A stretch of DNA of 64,000 nucleotides from Eucalyptus grandis (Eukaryota > Streptophyta > Magnoliopsida > Myrtales > Myrtaceae), in the NCBI RefSeq assembly GCF_016545825.1, contig NC_052621.1:7836199-7900198 (forward strand). Reading direction: 5' to 3'. The notes below the pieces were generated by a model. The model saw only the letters and a list, made by a program, of their open reading frames with translations, searched no databases and had not been told where the DNA came from. This document shows, in pieces, positions 49,171 through 62,054 of the stretch (the first letter of the stretch is position 1; each line of letters begins with the position of its first letter). Made by a program: the position numbers and the translations under genes.

Positions 49171-49599
49171 CTTTATCTAGATAGACAACTTCAAAAAACC
49201 ATTGTCCAAACATATCCATACGAGAAGCAGATGCCTTCTAGCTAGCTGCGCCGCCACGTTCCAATCTGAACACCATGATTCCGACCGACCTACATGTCAC
49301 GGAGGAGCTGTCGATGGTTGTGGAGCAAATGAGGACAATGCTATTTGCTATAAACAGGATCAAAAAAGAGTGTAAAACGGCTGGCATGGAATCGGAAGAG
49401 AGCAGATGGTCGTGGACGGCCCATCAAAATCTATTACATTTGCACGAGGATGGACCTCAGCATTCGCCTACATAACTCGTGGGTCGGGCCTCCAAGATTC
49501 ATTTATCTCTCTCTTTCTTGCTGGAAAATTAGACGCTGATGCGATTAAGTGATGGAAAAATTAAGATATTGACATTTAACAAGATTAAGCATGATGATT

Positions 49600-50004
49600 A
49601 GTACGAATTGATTCTAACTTAAAAAATTCAATTAAGTCCAACGAATCCCATGTTTCTAAAAAGGGTGACAATTGACATATATGTTATAGAAGGAAGATTG
49701 GTACTTAATTGATTCAATGTGACAAATTATAGGTGGATTATATAGAAAAACAGCCATTCTCTGCCGCTAGAACCAACCAAAAATGATCCCATCTCCATCT
49801 TCATATTTGATAAGAAACTAATCCTGTTCACTGTCAATTTTTAATGATAATACATTTTTATTTCTACTTTCGACGCTTAAAGCAGTCATCACAATTTGAA
49901 ATTCAGCATCTCAATATTCGATACTTATTGTTCAATTTCATCGAGTACCCGAAAGTTCTAGACATTTACTAGCTCAAAGCCTCGAACCAAAGATTTTACT
50001 TTGG

Positions 50005-50050
<46 letters not shown>

Positions 50051-50760
50051 GAGGCTAGTTTAGATATTTATAGGGTAAGTTTATCATGATCTAAGCATTG
50101 TAAGGTTCTCGTAACAATATTCCAAATCCACTTAAAAACTTGAAAATTTATTAAGTCATGTTCAATCGTCCGGGGATAACAGGAGATAAGATCTCATGAG
50201 ATAAGATAAAAAGAAAATGTCTCCCCAGTGCTCGAAAATCCATCATGTCTTTGGTGAAATGAAATGTTTGTGCCAAAAGGGAATCATGAGGAGCACTATA
50301 GATGGAATCATAGAAGCTCCCTTTTAATGTGACTTTTAGAGAGGCCCTATAATAGGCAAGCCGTTGGTTAGGAAACTACTCTACGAATATCTGACATCGA
50401 TTGCTTTATGGGGGCGGGTGTCTCCCTTTTCCGGTGGAAGACTAATCATGCACCATCACGAACCCTTTGCCTGGCGGGGGCGAATGTGTAGGTCGACAAA
50501 GATATTTTAGGTCAAACCGAAAAATCGGGTTAGATAAGTAGAGAGAAACGACTTCATGGAGATATCTTCTGGACACTATAATTGTAAAGATGAAGGAGCA
50601 ATGCCACGGCGATGGCTCCGTCATTCTTCCCAGAGCAACGGAGGTTTCCGGGTTGCACAATGTCGCATCGAAACCGGATTACTTACTTAACTGGTTTCCC
50701 ACGGAAAAACAAGGTGTCCACCGGCCATGTGTTGTTCGGATGCAATACTAGAAAGAAATC
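49600..50760 (+). repeat. Direct repeat, copy A (~1.1 kb)
   Basis: Colinear with 51,614-52,685. Shared landmarks are GGGTGACAATTGACATATAT, AATGATCCCA, AGTGACTTTTAGAGAGG-like text, CATCGATTGCTTT and CCACCGGCCAT. The repeat contains no frame I recognise. Copy A carries an AT microsatellite at 50,008-50,047. Confidence 0.85.
50008..50047 (+). repeat. (AT)n microsatellite in copy A
   Basis: About 40 bases of alternating AT. The equivalent point in copy B (about 52,020) has only ATATATG, so the expansion is younger than the duplication. Confidence 0.9.
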
Positions 50761-50854
50761 GAGTTGGGACATACATAACAAGCAATATTGTTATTAAGGG
50801 CTCATTTTTCGACTTAGTGAAAGATGATATTATGTAAGATTTGGTGGAATCAAT

Positions 50855-51120
50855 ATCAACTATTCTAAAAATTTAAACTGTTCGATGAAGACGTAATTTA
50901 ATATTTAATTACTCTAATATTTTTCTCTCACGCTTAATCTGGTCTTTTTACCTAATATTAAGTGTGGATATATTTAATTAATGAGGTAAATAGAGTCTGG
51001 AAAGATTTAAATTCAATACCTCTAATTTTGATATATTATGAGACTTTATGGGACTATTACCAACTATTCTAAAAGCTTAAGCTTTTAGATGAAGATGTGG
51101 GTCAGTATTTAATTACTCTA
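50855..51120 (+). repeat. Short dispersed pair of CAACTATTCTAAAA repeats
   Basis: Related stretches of about 60 bp start at 50,858 and 51,061, both running from CAACTATTCTAAAA to TTTAATTACTCT. This resembles debris of a common plant LTR type, but no ends could be fixed. Confidence 0.45.
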
Positions 51121-51613
51121 TCATATTCTTTAAATTTAACTTTTCTTGAGTTGAGTTTTTTTGAAGAAATTACGAATATTGTTAATGAATATTTGTATTG
51201 TTCAAAAAGTTCATATGCTTTTTATTTTATTTTGCTAAATAGAAGTCGAATGGTGAAAGTAATAAAATCAGGAAAAAAAAAGAGAGAGTAAAAATCACTC
51301 TAAATCTGCCCCCATTAAATTGAAAGACACTACTAACTCACATTCTCTCTTCAATATAAAGAAGGAGAATGGACAAGTCTAAAGTTGACTGGATTTATTA
51401 ATGCCGTTTCAATTCATTTAACAAGCAACACGACGTTATTCGAGTATCTAATTTCATTAATATATCTGTTGAATCACTCTAACATGATGGTAACAACATG
51501 AATACCTTCTCATCTTCTTCTTCTTTTTCTTTTCTTTTTTCTTTTTTTGCGTTGTAAATTGCACCCTAACAAGTCATATCCCAAATATATTATAATCAAT
51601 AATAAATTAATGG

Positions 51614-52685
51614 TTTGCACGAATTGATTCTCACTTGAAAATTTCAATTAAGTCCAACTAATACCATATGTCTATAAAGGGTGACAATTGACATATATGT
51701 TAAAGAAGGAAGACTGGTACTTAATTGATTCAATGTGACAAATTATTAGTGATTATATAGGAACTCACCCATTTTTCTGCATTTAGGACCAACCAATAAT
51801 GATCCCACCTCAATCTCCATATTTGGTGAAGAAACTAATCCTATTCATTATTCAATTTTCAACAATAAGAAATTGCGTTTTATTTCTACTTTCGGCCCTT
51901 AAAGCCGTCGTCACAATTTGAAATTAATATCTCAATATTTAGTACTTATTGTTTGATTTCATCGAGTACTAGAAATTCCTACAAATTTACAAGCTCAAAT
52001 CAAACAGCTTACTTTGGTAATATATGTGACTACAATTGAGACAAGTTCGGATATTTATAGGGTAAGTCTATCCCAGCCTAAGCATTGTAAGGGTCTCACG
52101 ACAATATTCCAATCCCACCTAGAAACCTGAAAATCAATTAAGTTATGTTCGGCTGTCTGAACATAAATTGGGATAAGATCTCATGAGACAAGATTAGGAA
52201 AAAAATCGCCCCAATGGTCGAAATCCACCATGTCTTTGGTGAAATGTTTGTGCAAAAGCAATCATGAGGAGCATATAAGTCCTCTTTTAAAGTGACTTTT
52301 AGAGAGGTGCCATTATAGGCAAGACGTTAGTATTGAAACTACTTCACGAATATCAGACATCGATTGCTTTCCCTTTTCCGCTGGAAGACTTTTCATGCGC
52401 CATCATGAATCCTTTGCCCGTGTTTGGCGTGGGTGAATGGTCGGTCGAGAAAGATATTTTCGGTTGAACTGAAAAATTGGGTTCGATAAGCATAGAGAAA
52501 CGACTTCACGGAGATTCTTCCGGGCACTCCATAATTGTAAAGACAAAGGAGAAATGCGACCGCGATGGCTCCATCATTGTCATTCTTCAATGTTCCATGG
52601 AAACCGGACTACATACTTAACCGTTTTCCCACGGAAAAAAGAAAGTTTCCACCGGCCATATGTTGTCTGGATGCAACGCTAAGGA
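51614..52685 (+). repeat. Direct repeat, copy B (~1.1 kb)
   Basis: Partner of 49,600-50,760, offset by about 2.0 kb at the left end and 1.93 kb at the right. Small indels accumulate throughout, including a shorter segment near 52,270-52,380. Confidence 0.85.
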
Positions 52686-52709
52686 TAGACCCACGGAGAT
52701 TCTCATGAT

Positions 52710-53080
52710 GCTCTAGAATCTCATGACGGGGTTGATCGTTTTAACTTTATGGATAGACCCATACGGTTGTATTGAGATAACAAATTTGTAGTATTATTTA
52801 TTTACTACAGAGGTCTCAATGGGTCTAAATATATGGTGGTCAAATATTTTTTACCATAAAGAAACGGTACATAAAGGTGACTTATAATATAACATATTTT
52901 CACAGATGATGTGGTTGCAGATCCACTAACTAAAGGCCTACGCCCATGTGTATTTGAGTGACATGTTATTAACATGGGCCTAGGAGCATCATGACATGTT
53001 ATTAGAGTAAAGCCAAAACGAACACGTATGGGTCTATCCATAAAGTTAAAACGATCAACTCCGTCATGAGATTCTAGAGC
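52710..53080. repeat. 56-bp inverted repeat around a plus-strand Copia tail
   Basis: Arms at 52,710-52,765 and 53,025-53,080 are reverse complements with one mismatch. The 259-bp centre reads, on the plus strand, DVVADPLTKGLRPCVFE then stop, then HVINMGLGAS (52,900-52,985), the end of a Copia RNase H region. The surrounding element is on the minus strand, so this is an inverted scrap. Confidence 0.88.
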
Positions 53081-56000
53081 ATAATAGCCCAAGTAACAGT
53101 CTAAAAGAATGTTACTAACACTGCTTACATAGTAGAAGATAACATAAAACTTTATTTACTGCATTTCTTACTAACATAAATATGTATTATGTTATTGATT
53201 GTATGTCATCAGAATAGCCATCAAAGTTTACATCTAAATACCCTACTAACTGCAAGAATTGAACATGTTTGTAAATAAGCATATAATCTATTGTTTTCTT
53301 TAAGTACCTTAAAACCTTTTTGACAGCAACCCAATGATCATATCCTGGATTTTATCGATATCTGCCTAAAAGTCCCATCGCAAAGGCGATATTTAATCTA
53401 GTGCAAAATCAAAGCATATATTATACTTTTAAGTGCACTAACACAAGGTACACCATTTAATTATATTATAAGGACAATGTGATAGATTCAGTCAATCGCC
53501 CTTAACAACAGGAGCAATTCCTGGCTTGCAATAATGTATATTGAATATTTCCAATATACAATCGGCAGAGAAAATCTAATATAATATGATATGACAAAAA
53601 CAATCCTTACAAATTTCAGTACAAAGGATATAAGATATCTCAAGGTAACAACTTGTAAGCAAAAATATTATGTACATCGAGTATGAGAAAAAATAAATTT
53701 CCTCCCACTGACCTTACAGTATATTGAATTACTTTGTTCCCAATTGAACAAAAAATAACAACACTATGAAACTTTAATAATATTGTCTGGAAACTTGCTT
53801 AAGACTATAAATAAGACTTTTCAGTCTACACACAAGTTCACTTGAAACATCTATTGCAAAATCATTCAATTGCACTTATAGATTATGTATCTATATAACG
53901 TAACTCCAAATAAAAAGAGTTATTAATGCCACATTCACTCTGAAAGAATCTTTTAAAGAAATAATTATTTCTTCACTATAAACAATCCACCTCTCTTTCA
54001 GAGTGAAAACTTTAGTTACCAATTTGGCTTTAAATTTCACAATTTTTCTTTGAAATCATTTTAGTTTTGTACGCTAATTTGCAACTAATGAACTTATGAT
54101 CTTTAGATAAGTCAGTAAATTTCCAAACATGTTTCATAGATTGTATATCGCCTTTTATGGCATCTAATCACATACTTGATTGAGAATAAAAAACGACATT
54201 TATAAATATGTCATTACATCAACCATATAGTGGATATTGTAATCATGCTCTCACAAATAGACTATATAGTCTGATGGTATAATTGATCGTCTTTCCTTAA
54301 CAAATCTCCTTAATAAAGCTGCAACCACTTCATTCTGCACTTGAGAGGTTTAAGAAATTTCATTATAAACTATATCAAGAATAGTACCTTGAACTTCAAC
54401 AAGTTTAGTCTATGATACAGGAGATTCCACAATTGTCTGTATTACAATTATCTATTTAGGCAAAGACAAAGACACAGTAATTTTATATCATACTATTATC
54501 CTTAATAGTCTGAGAGCAGCTATCCTCGTCAAACTGTAGAAACTTTACAGTATGTGATACCATAATTCTTGTATCTTCTTTAGGGTCTTAAAATCAATAC
54601 CCTTTTGAACAATCTAGATAAGATACAAAATAATTCCGAGTGAATCTAAATTCCAACGCATCTAGTATTGGATTAGATAATCTCACTTCTGCATAACACC
54701 TCTAACTTTAATATGATTCAAGTAATTTATGTCCAGTGTATAACTCAAAAGAAGTTGATGAAACAACTTTGATAAGAGACACATTTTGTATGTGAAAAAG
54801 TTGCTTTCATAATATCAGCCCACAAAAAACAGATAAATTAGTCTTACTAATCATACTCATCACCATATTTAATATGGTGCATTTATGCCTTTCGGCCAAA
54901 TCTTTTTGTCAGAATTTTCAAGTATAGTAATTAAATTACCACCCCAGAATCTACCAAGTATTTGACAAATGACCCTTTAAGTTATTTCGCATTGTCATAC
55001 TTGCTAAAATACTCATGGCCACTGTTAAATCTGACAACCTTTTAAGACTAATTGTAATTGTTTTATTCTTTATCTCGATCATTTTCCTTAAATAGAAAAC
55101 TTTCGAAAACAACCTTTTAATCATATACGATATGTATATGTCATTAGGATTTAAACACGATCTTTGCAGATGTGTCCTAATTTCAATATTAGACAAGACA
55201 TAATTTCAAGCAATTAAGGCTTCCATCATCTTATAGCAATGCAGTCTGCAGGCAAACCTCTTTTCAAGTGTTCCCATGGACAGTAAACAAATTCTATTGC
55301 TCTTTTCTCAAACAGCAAATCATATGTCCATAACTTAAAATTTGAAGCAGTAAAAACCTTAATAATAATGAAGTTATTAATTACAGAAAAGGTGACTGAA
55401 AATCAAGCAATGTATATAATTAGCATCATGTGAGCACTATGTAACTTGACATACAAGTACACATCCAGAGAGTTACATGCATAATCATATAATCACCTTT
55501 GGGCAGAATACATGACATGCAGTTGTACACTCTCCACATGATAGCGATTATGAGAATATATTCAAATTTTTCGTGAATTCATCACCTTTGGGTATATGAA
55601 TCACTAGAATCAATCACTCTTCCACCACACTATCATGTATCCCTCCATGAACTAATACACAATCACCTCCTTTAGGAATATGATTACGCATTAGACCATG
55701 AGACATCCCAATCATCATACGAGACCGAAATTTCTCAAACTCAATCAAGCAAGTTACTTTTCAATTGAATCATTGAAATTCTCTAATACCAAGGATATAA
55801 ACTTTACTCCTCACATATACCATATACATGTGATTTTAACTTTAGTGATATGGGCAACATATCACCAAAATCACATATCATGCTAATTACATTGTTTTAT
55901 TCATTAATAAAAATTAATCATACATATAAATATATATACAGCGAACCTGAAAGACAGATTCTAATGAAATCATTGATCACAGTAACACAAGAAACTTCTC

Positions 56001-56839
56001 ATAGCAAAGAATAAAACATCTCTTATACACCCCGATTACATATTACCATAACAACATAAAAAGAATACTAATCGAAAATATCTCTCACAAATTAACATCA
56101 ATAGTAATACAGGGTACACCAAATCAACAAGCTTGATAACTAATCAACTATTGCTCATGAGTTTCATACGGCAAAACATGACTCCAAGGCCAACATCCGA
56201 TTTATTAGCCAATTTTAAGCAACAAATTATCATTGTAATCAACCAAAGGCCTATTAATTGAGTCAAATCAGAGAACCAAATATCTAAAATTTAACGGTAG
56301 ATACTATTGCTCTGCGTAAATATTGCCATACTCCTTTACCATAAAAATATTCAACTTGATAGACATTAACAAGTGACCAGATGAGTTCATGTACAATATG
56401 CAGTAATTTAATTGGCATGCATTACCCACATACAGCAGATATATTAATCAGTACAATCAGTTTGGTCACGAGTTCTTAAAACGTTCATCATTCAAAGATT
56501 ACTAGCGTGTCAAGGAGTATGCTTGAGCAACAAAAGTTTCATAACCTTTACTGTTTCTCATCAGCTCAATACATAGCTAAATTATTATTCCATAATGGTT
56601 GTATCTCATTAAGCCAACCTCAATTCACAATAAAATTTGATTTTTATTGACGAATCACACCTTTATAATGAATATGTGATAATATACCTATAACCCAACA
56701 CTTATATTTCCAAAATCACAGAAAATATAAGAAAAAATACGCAAAAATACACGTATTTAGGGTTCTGTATGTATTTTCACATCCATAAAATCATCAAACA
56801 TATAAAATAAATATACCATGAGATAGGAAATCACCATAC

Positions 56840-57000
56840 GAGTCCTACGCCGCCAGCCACGCACCAAACGGAGGCTCCACGCGCTCGCATGCGCCGCCTG
56901 AGTGCGTGGCGCGTGGATCACACGCGCGACGCGTGTTCGTCGTGCAGGAGGCGCGTGGGGGCGCGTGCGGCCTCCTCCGGTGACGCGCCGGCCACGGTTT
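56840..57000. other. CpG-rich island in Copia leader
   Basis: About 160 bp rich in GCGCGTG/CACGCGC motifs stand out sharply from AT-rich surroundings. It occupies the leader position of the minus-strand Copia, as does the GC-rich stretch at 22,880-23,010 of the other family member. Confidence 0.7.
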
Positions 57001-57160
57001 TCTTTGTCTCGTCGAGCCCAGTCCGAATATATAATTTAATTTAATTTTTATTGAACGAAAAGTCTCGAAAATTGCAAATTAGGGCAAGATCCGCACTAAT
57101 TAGGGCTAATCCATACAAATTAGGGCAAAATCAATTGCGTTCAAGTTCTAAGGTTATGGA

Positions 57161-57173
57161 GGCTCTGATACCA
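57161..57173 (-). other. Copia primer binding site
   Basis: On the minus strand this reads TGGTATCAGAGCC, complementary to the 3' end of plant initiator methionine tRNA. It lies two bases inside the LTR end at 57,176. Confidence 0.9.
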
Positions 57174-57175
57174 CA

Positions 57176-57690
57176 TGTTAGACGCAGATTGCGCAACCCC
57201 AAGATCTCCATAACCAGAACAAGAACATGCATAATTGAGTAGAAAGATTAACGCACCTGTTTTGGAATCCATCAAATATAAAGCGGAAGCAGAAAAAGGA
57301 TTACCCACATATATCAAGGGGATCCACGCATCAAATCTTTCTCCTCTATTACCCTCCATATCACTGGCTCAATGAGGCGGCCTCCCTCACGTTTAGCGTT
57401 AGGTAAACGCCCCTTACGCGAGGATACATGTGAGAATTAGGATTAGAGGAGAGACTTGAGCACTATTTATAGAGTTTCCAGCCAGTCCCCCTCATTACGG
57501 CCCAAGCTCAACTCGGCCCACACTAGCCAGCCCTTATTAGACTAATTAAGAAACCTTCTATCTCTCTTTAGACCAACCATGTTTTACGGTAACCGTAAAA
57601 ACAGTAAATTACAATATCAATTAATTTAGTCCACATTAGGAAAACTCTTACATTACTATGTGTCACTAAGGAAACACGAGAATCCAAGGA
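57176..57690 (-). mobile_element. Copia 5' LTR (minus strand), outer end uncertain
   Basis: The inner end is fixed by the primer site and reads ...CTAACA on the minus strand. A TATA box (CTATAAAT, minus, at about 57,472-57,465) lies some 290 bp from the inner end, as expected for an LTR promoter. I found no TGTTAG start on the minus strand, so the outer end near 57,650-57,700 is a guess. Confidence 0.65.
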
Positions 57691-57699
57691 ATCCTTGGA

Positions 57700-59440
57700 T
57701 TGAGATGGTTTGGTTCATTGTTAAAGCTCAAGTAATTATTTTTATAAACAAAGTGCGAGCATAGTTGTGTTTTGTACTAATTGTGAAATTAATTAAGCAA
57801 AGAGGTGAATCAATACGGAGGTCACGTATCAAGTTATCGACAATACTAGTGATCATAAGTGGAAATATTGGCAAAATCATCGATCGTATTATGAGCTTGT
57901 CCAGTGAAATTTTAGTGCGATAATTTCAACCATGTAAAAGGTGGCGTTGTAACTTTTACGAGGTGCTTGGTGCAGTAACTTATGATAGATCATAGGAAGC
58001 TGTTTCACCCAACTTCAGGGTGCTGCAACTTTAAAACGGGCATCACTAAACATTGAACTTGCAACATTTCAACGCTCGTGATCACAACATAACTATAGTT
58101 AAATACCTCTATATGTATCCCAAGGCAAGATGGCTCTATATGTATCCCAAGGCAAGATGGCATTCTAGGTATCTTCCGAATGGCCTTATTACTTGCATTA
58201 TTGATATGGCGCCTGTCACTAGGTAAGTTCACGACAAAGGCAATATGGAGGGTGGGACGTGATGCCAATAATGGACACAAAATCTCTTGCATAAGATAGG
58301 CTGAGCAAGATATCAAATCGGCGAGACACTTGTGGTTGACAATGACGACACATCTTTTTTCTTTTTTCTATTTTTTTGGCTGTACTAGTAAGTATGCAGA
58401 GATCATCAAGTGCATCACCGGCATAGATCATCAAGCGCATCACTGATTTTCTTGGTTGGCTGATGATGCTGATATACCTGCTTGCACTCGCTTTCATCTT
58501 ATGTAGGAAACCAGGTCCTTGGTTCTACTGAGGACACGGGACACGTGACTCTGGTCCTAGGAATTTGTCCTCAATGGCAGGGGAGTGCCAAAGACGAACC
58601 CAACAGGCCCGGACTCACATAAAACTAGCTAGAAACCAAAGATGGGATCGTGATGCGCGTGTTCCTTCACGACTTCATTTTATCTACTGAAAAAGTAGAC
58701 AGGTGTAATTTTGTCAATCATAGGTGGTTCTGGATTCCGCTTCTGATTCTCTTTGCGTGTGTGGAGCTGAACTTTCCCACTTCATCAATCAACATCGGGT
58801 AAAAAAATAAAATAAAATCAACTTCGGGTGTAGCTCGATTATCGTTTCTTCTTGAAAGGAATTTGAGTTTTGCATCAGGTGCAGATTGCTGATGGAAAGT
58901 GTGGGAAAACATGAAGTTGGCTTGTGTGGTTCTCAGAAATCAAAACTCAAGCATGGTGTTCACTCTTTCTGTGTTATTATGATTTCTCTCTCCCCTGCTA
59001 ATTTCTGAAGATAACCGTGGCCGAAGCATCTTCAAAATTTTCTCACTCCTGCACAAGCGCAAAGGGTTCTTGTACTCTGCAGCCGCTTATTTGTTTGACG
59101 TGATTACATTCACGTTTTGTGACATCCGACGATTGAATCCCTGACTTGCTTGCAAAGGGAAGTGATTGATGTAGAAGTTTTATGTGGAGCGTCTTTTTCT
59201 TCATCCCTGGTTGGTTGAAAAATCCAACTAGGCTTCTGATCGATATGTTACGAGCACAAAAATCCCAAAATTAAATATGGTTGACGTCCGCACTAGTAAC
59301 CATGAGGCCCGGGAGGGAGGCAAACACAGCCTCCGTGATTGGTTTGGGGGCATTTCCCGACTTCTAATTGATGGGTTAGAAATATGAACATTGTTCACAT
59401 GCAAATTTAATTGAATTTAAATGCAGTATTAGTATTAGCA
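57700..59440. other. Intergenic DNA with short tandem duplications; no gene supported
   Basis: A 27-bp exact tandem duplication lies at 58,107-58,133 and 58,134-58,160. A second pair (ATCATCAAGYGCATCAC) lies at about 58,404 and 58,429. Minus-strand frames of 103 and 92 codons overlap here in different frames and match no family I know. Confidence 0.5.
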
Positions 59441-59446
59441 CTATAA

Positions 59447-59865
59447 AAATATCTTTTCCTTTTACGATTGTCTTCAAAAAAATATCTCTAATTCGTCAAA
59501 GGCCCTTATCGCCGGAGCTAGTGAGCAAAGGGCCTTATTGCAGGAGCTAGAGAGCAAGAAAGGGGTAGTGGGAACGTTGCCCCACTCTTGTTAGTTTTAG
59601 CACTACAAAAATATCTTTCCCTTTTTACCTTTACCAAAAAAATATATATATATATTTCCTTTCCCTTTTATGATTGTCTTCAAAAGATATCTCCAATTCG
59701 TCAAAGGGTCTAATCGCCGAAACTAATTATCATCGGAGCCAGAAAGCAAGAAAGGAGAAGTGGGAACATTGCCCCACTCTTGTTTAATATCAGCCTACAG
59801 AAATATCTTTTCCTTCTATGATTGTCTTGAAAAAAAATATCTCTAATTCGTCAATTGGACCGAAT
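59447..59865 (+). repeat. Three degenerate direct repeats (periods ~204 and ~150 bp)
   Basis: Each unit contains GATTGTCTTSAAAA followed by ATATCTCYAATTCGTCAA, at about 59,466, 59,669 and 59,818. The first two also share GAGCAAGAAAGG-like text and TTGCCCCACTCTTGTT. No coding potential. Confidence 0.8.
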
Positions 59866-59935
59866 AACCAAAAGACACCTTTCTAGAAATTAAAATAATT
59901 TAGGAGGACCACGTCCTTTCTTCAAGTTAGGCTCT

Positions 59936-60655
59936 GTTTGGTAACATTTTTGTTTTTCAATTTCTATTCTTTTGTTCTTAACAAAAAAAGAATAGAAATA
60001 TATTTGGTAACGTCAATTAATTTTTATATTCTCCAGAATATAAAAGTAATAGGAAAATAGATTTGAATAAAAAATAAGAAATAAAAAAAATAGTTTCTTG
60101 TTCCCATGAAGTATTTCTATAAATAAGTTTTTCTTTTCTTTTTTTCTTTTCTTCTTATTTGCCAACCGCCACCCCCTCTACTACCTACCGCTGGGCGACC
60201 ACCGCCGCGCCACCCACCGCCAATGCCACCACCCGCTGGCTGGCCAATTGACTACCGCCATGGACCGTCATCCCTCACCATTGGCCGACCATTGTCGCCG
60301 CTACAAAGCTAGCGGTGTCAACTACAGCAGGCAACGTCATCGAGGGTCGATGGCAAGCAACAATGGTTGATGGTGGGCAGCAACGATCAACAACTGCCGG
60401 AGGTCGGAGGTTGGCGATCGGCAGCAGTAAGGAAGAATAATAAAAAAACAAATTAAAAGAAATTTTACATTACAAAAAATTTGGTGAATCATACTAAACA
60501 CATTCCTATTTTTTTTCCATTCTGAGAATAGAAATTTTGTATAATTGCCAAACATGTTCTTTTATTGAGAAATTGTTTCAGGAATAAAAATAGAAAAAGA
60601 CTATCTCTAAAAAGAAATTATTTTTCGGAATAGAAGTATTACCAAACGGACCATT
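59936..60655. mobile_element. MITE-like element with GTTTGGTAAC-type ends
   Basis: The left end CTGTTTGGTAACATT pairs imperfectly with the right end ATTACCAAACGGACC. The GC-rich core (60,160-60,420) is full of CCACCGCC-like triplets, flanked by A/T-rich arms containing TTCTATTC/GAATAGAAA inverted words. It resembles 44,566-45,232. No transposase. Confidence 0.6.
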
Positions 60656-62012
60656 ACTACATGAACCATTACTACATCTGTGCATGTGATTTGTCTCTCT
60701 ATATTATAAATCGGTCAATATAGGAAATTACCAAAAAACGAAAAAAAAATCAAGAATAATCATACGCCCAGTAAAACGAAGGATAAAACTATATTAGCTA
60801 GCAAAAACAAAATAGTAATGTAAACAGTCATTATCACAACCATGCCATCTCATCAATCACGTAAGCTTTTCAAATCCATCTGTGCACATATGTAATGCGC
60901 CTTCTTTTCTAGGTTGATAGGGAAAAATCGTGCTAGGATAATCAATAAATCAGATAGATGGCAGGCATGAAAATCCAGTGGAGATAGGATTGAGATAGCC
61001 CCAATCAACAAAATTGCAGGAAGAAACCGAGATTGTTGATAGGAATTACGACTCTGCACGACCACGAAGCACTCCCTTTCACTTCCTAGTGGTCCACTTC
61101 CTATCTTTGGTCCATCGACATTTTTCATAGTCGTGTCATGGGCATGTCCAAACCATGTATTAAGTTCTGAATTATTCTTGTTATTGTATAAATTGAACTC
61201 GAAAATCGAGCTGATATATGATTATCGAAACTTCATTCTCAACTCATACTTGGCTCAAAATTAAGTAAAAGTTAACAACTTCAACAACGATATTAAACAT
61301 CAAGTGATTATTTGGATGAAATAGAGATAACCTGCTCATTTTTTTAATACTAATAACTAATTTTGGAGGTTACTTTTTCACCTCATGCAAGAGGCTATAT
61401 TCGTTGGGCTACATGTGGATAGTGAAATCGTAATTATAAGTTATGTATAATAATAGAGCAATATAGATTATAGTTAATACGGATTAAGTTATGGACACCA
61501 CATCACCCACATGCAAAATTAATAAAATATAAATAAATGTCAGGGATATCCGTAATCTTGACCCACCACCGATCAGAAGGGTGATTGGAGGAAAATATGG
61601 CTCCGGCCATAGAGTTCAACGTGCTATGTTTAGGTAGTACAACAATAGACCTACATTGCTTTGGCCTTTATTAATGTGGGACTCTCTATGACAAAATAAT
61701 GTACCGTACATTATTAAAATCTGGATTTTTTTTTATTACGAGGCTCCGCCAAAATATACCTTTTAAAGTGGCTGAAAATTAATTGAACCGTACAAAATCA
61801 TATCGTAAATATGCGTAGAGACTTTTCAAAGTTCCATTTTTGGAGATCTCATGTGGGAGATGAGGAATACAAGGTGGTGATACAATGCACATAGGTCCCC
61901 TCAGACAACGAGGAAGAAATTGAAAGTTCCCCTTGACACGACAATTCAATGGAGCAAGACAAACGTTTACCGTCCAGAAATTGAGCAATATGTGACACTT
62001 CTCTCGCTTTCC

Positions 62013-62054
<42 letters not shown>

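Larger units (their letters stand above)
53085..57175 (-). pseudogene. Degenerate Copia internal region (minus strand)
   Basis: Running down the minus strand from the primer site: GC-rich leader (57,000-56,840), a long region with no readable gag, integrase pieces (about 54,960-54,500: SKTNLSVFCG, SSTSFELYTGHK and VSYLDCSKGY), reverse transcriptase pieces (about 53,850-53,680: RLKSLIYSLKQVSRQ, KVSGRKFIF), and an RNase H region (53,440-53,150: FAMGLLGRY-like, KRF.VLKENNRLYAYL). Integrase precedes RT, which identifies Copia. Stops are so dense that no frame survives. The 3' LTR is not present at the expected place near 53.0 kb. Confidence 0.75.

Noticed and set aside
49275..49475. 66-codon plus frame starting MIPTDLHVTEELSM
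   Set aside because: There is no homology I recognise and no exon context; it sits just beyond the small LTR element.
53025..53092. Minus frame of 95 codons ending in the inverted repeat
   Set aside because: It reads antisense through the plus-strand ADPLTKGL Copia tail and the repeat arm.
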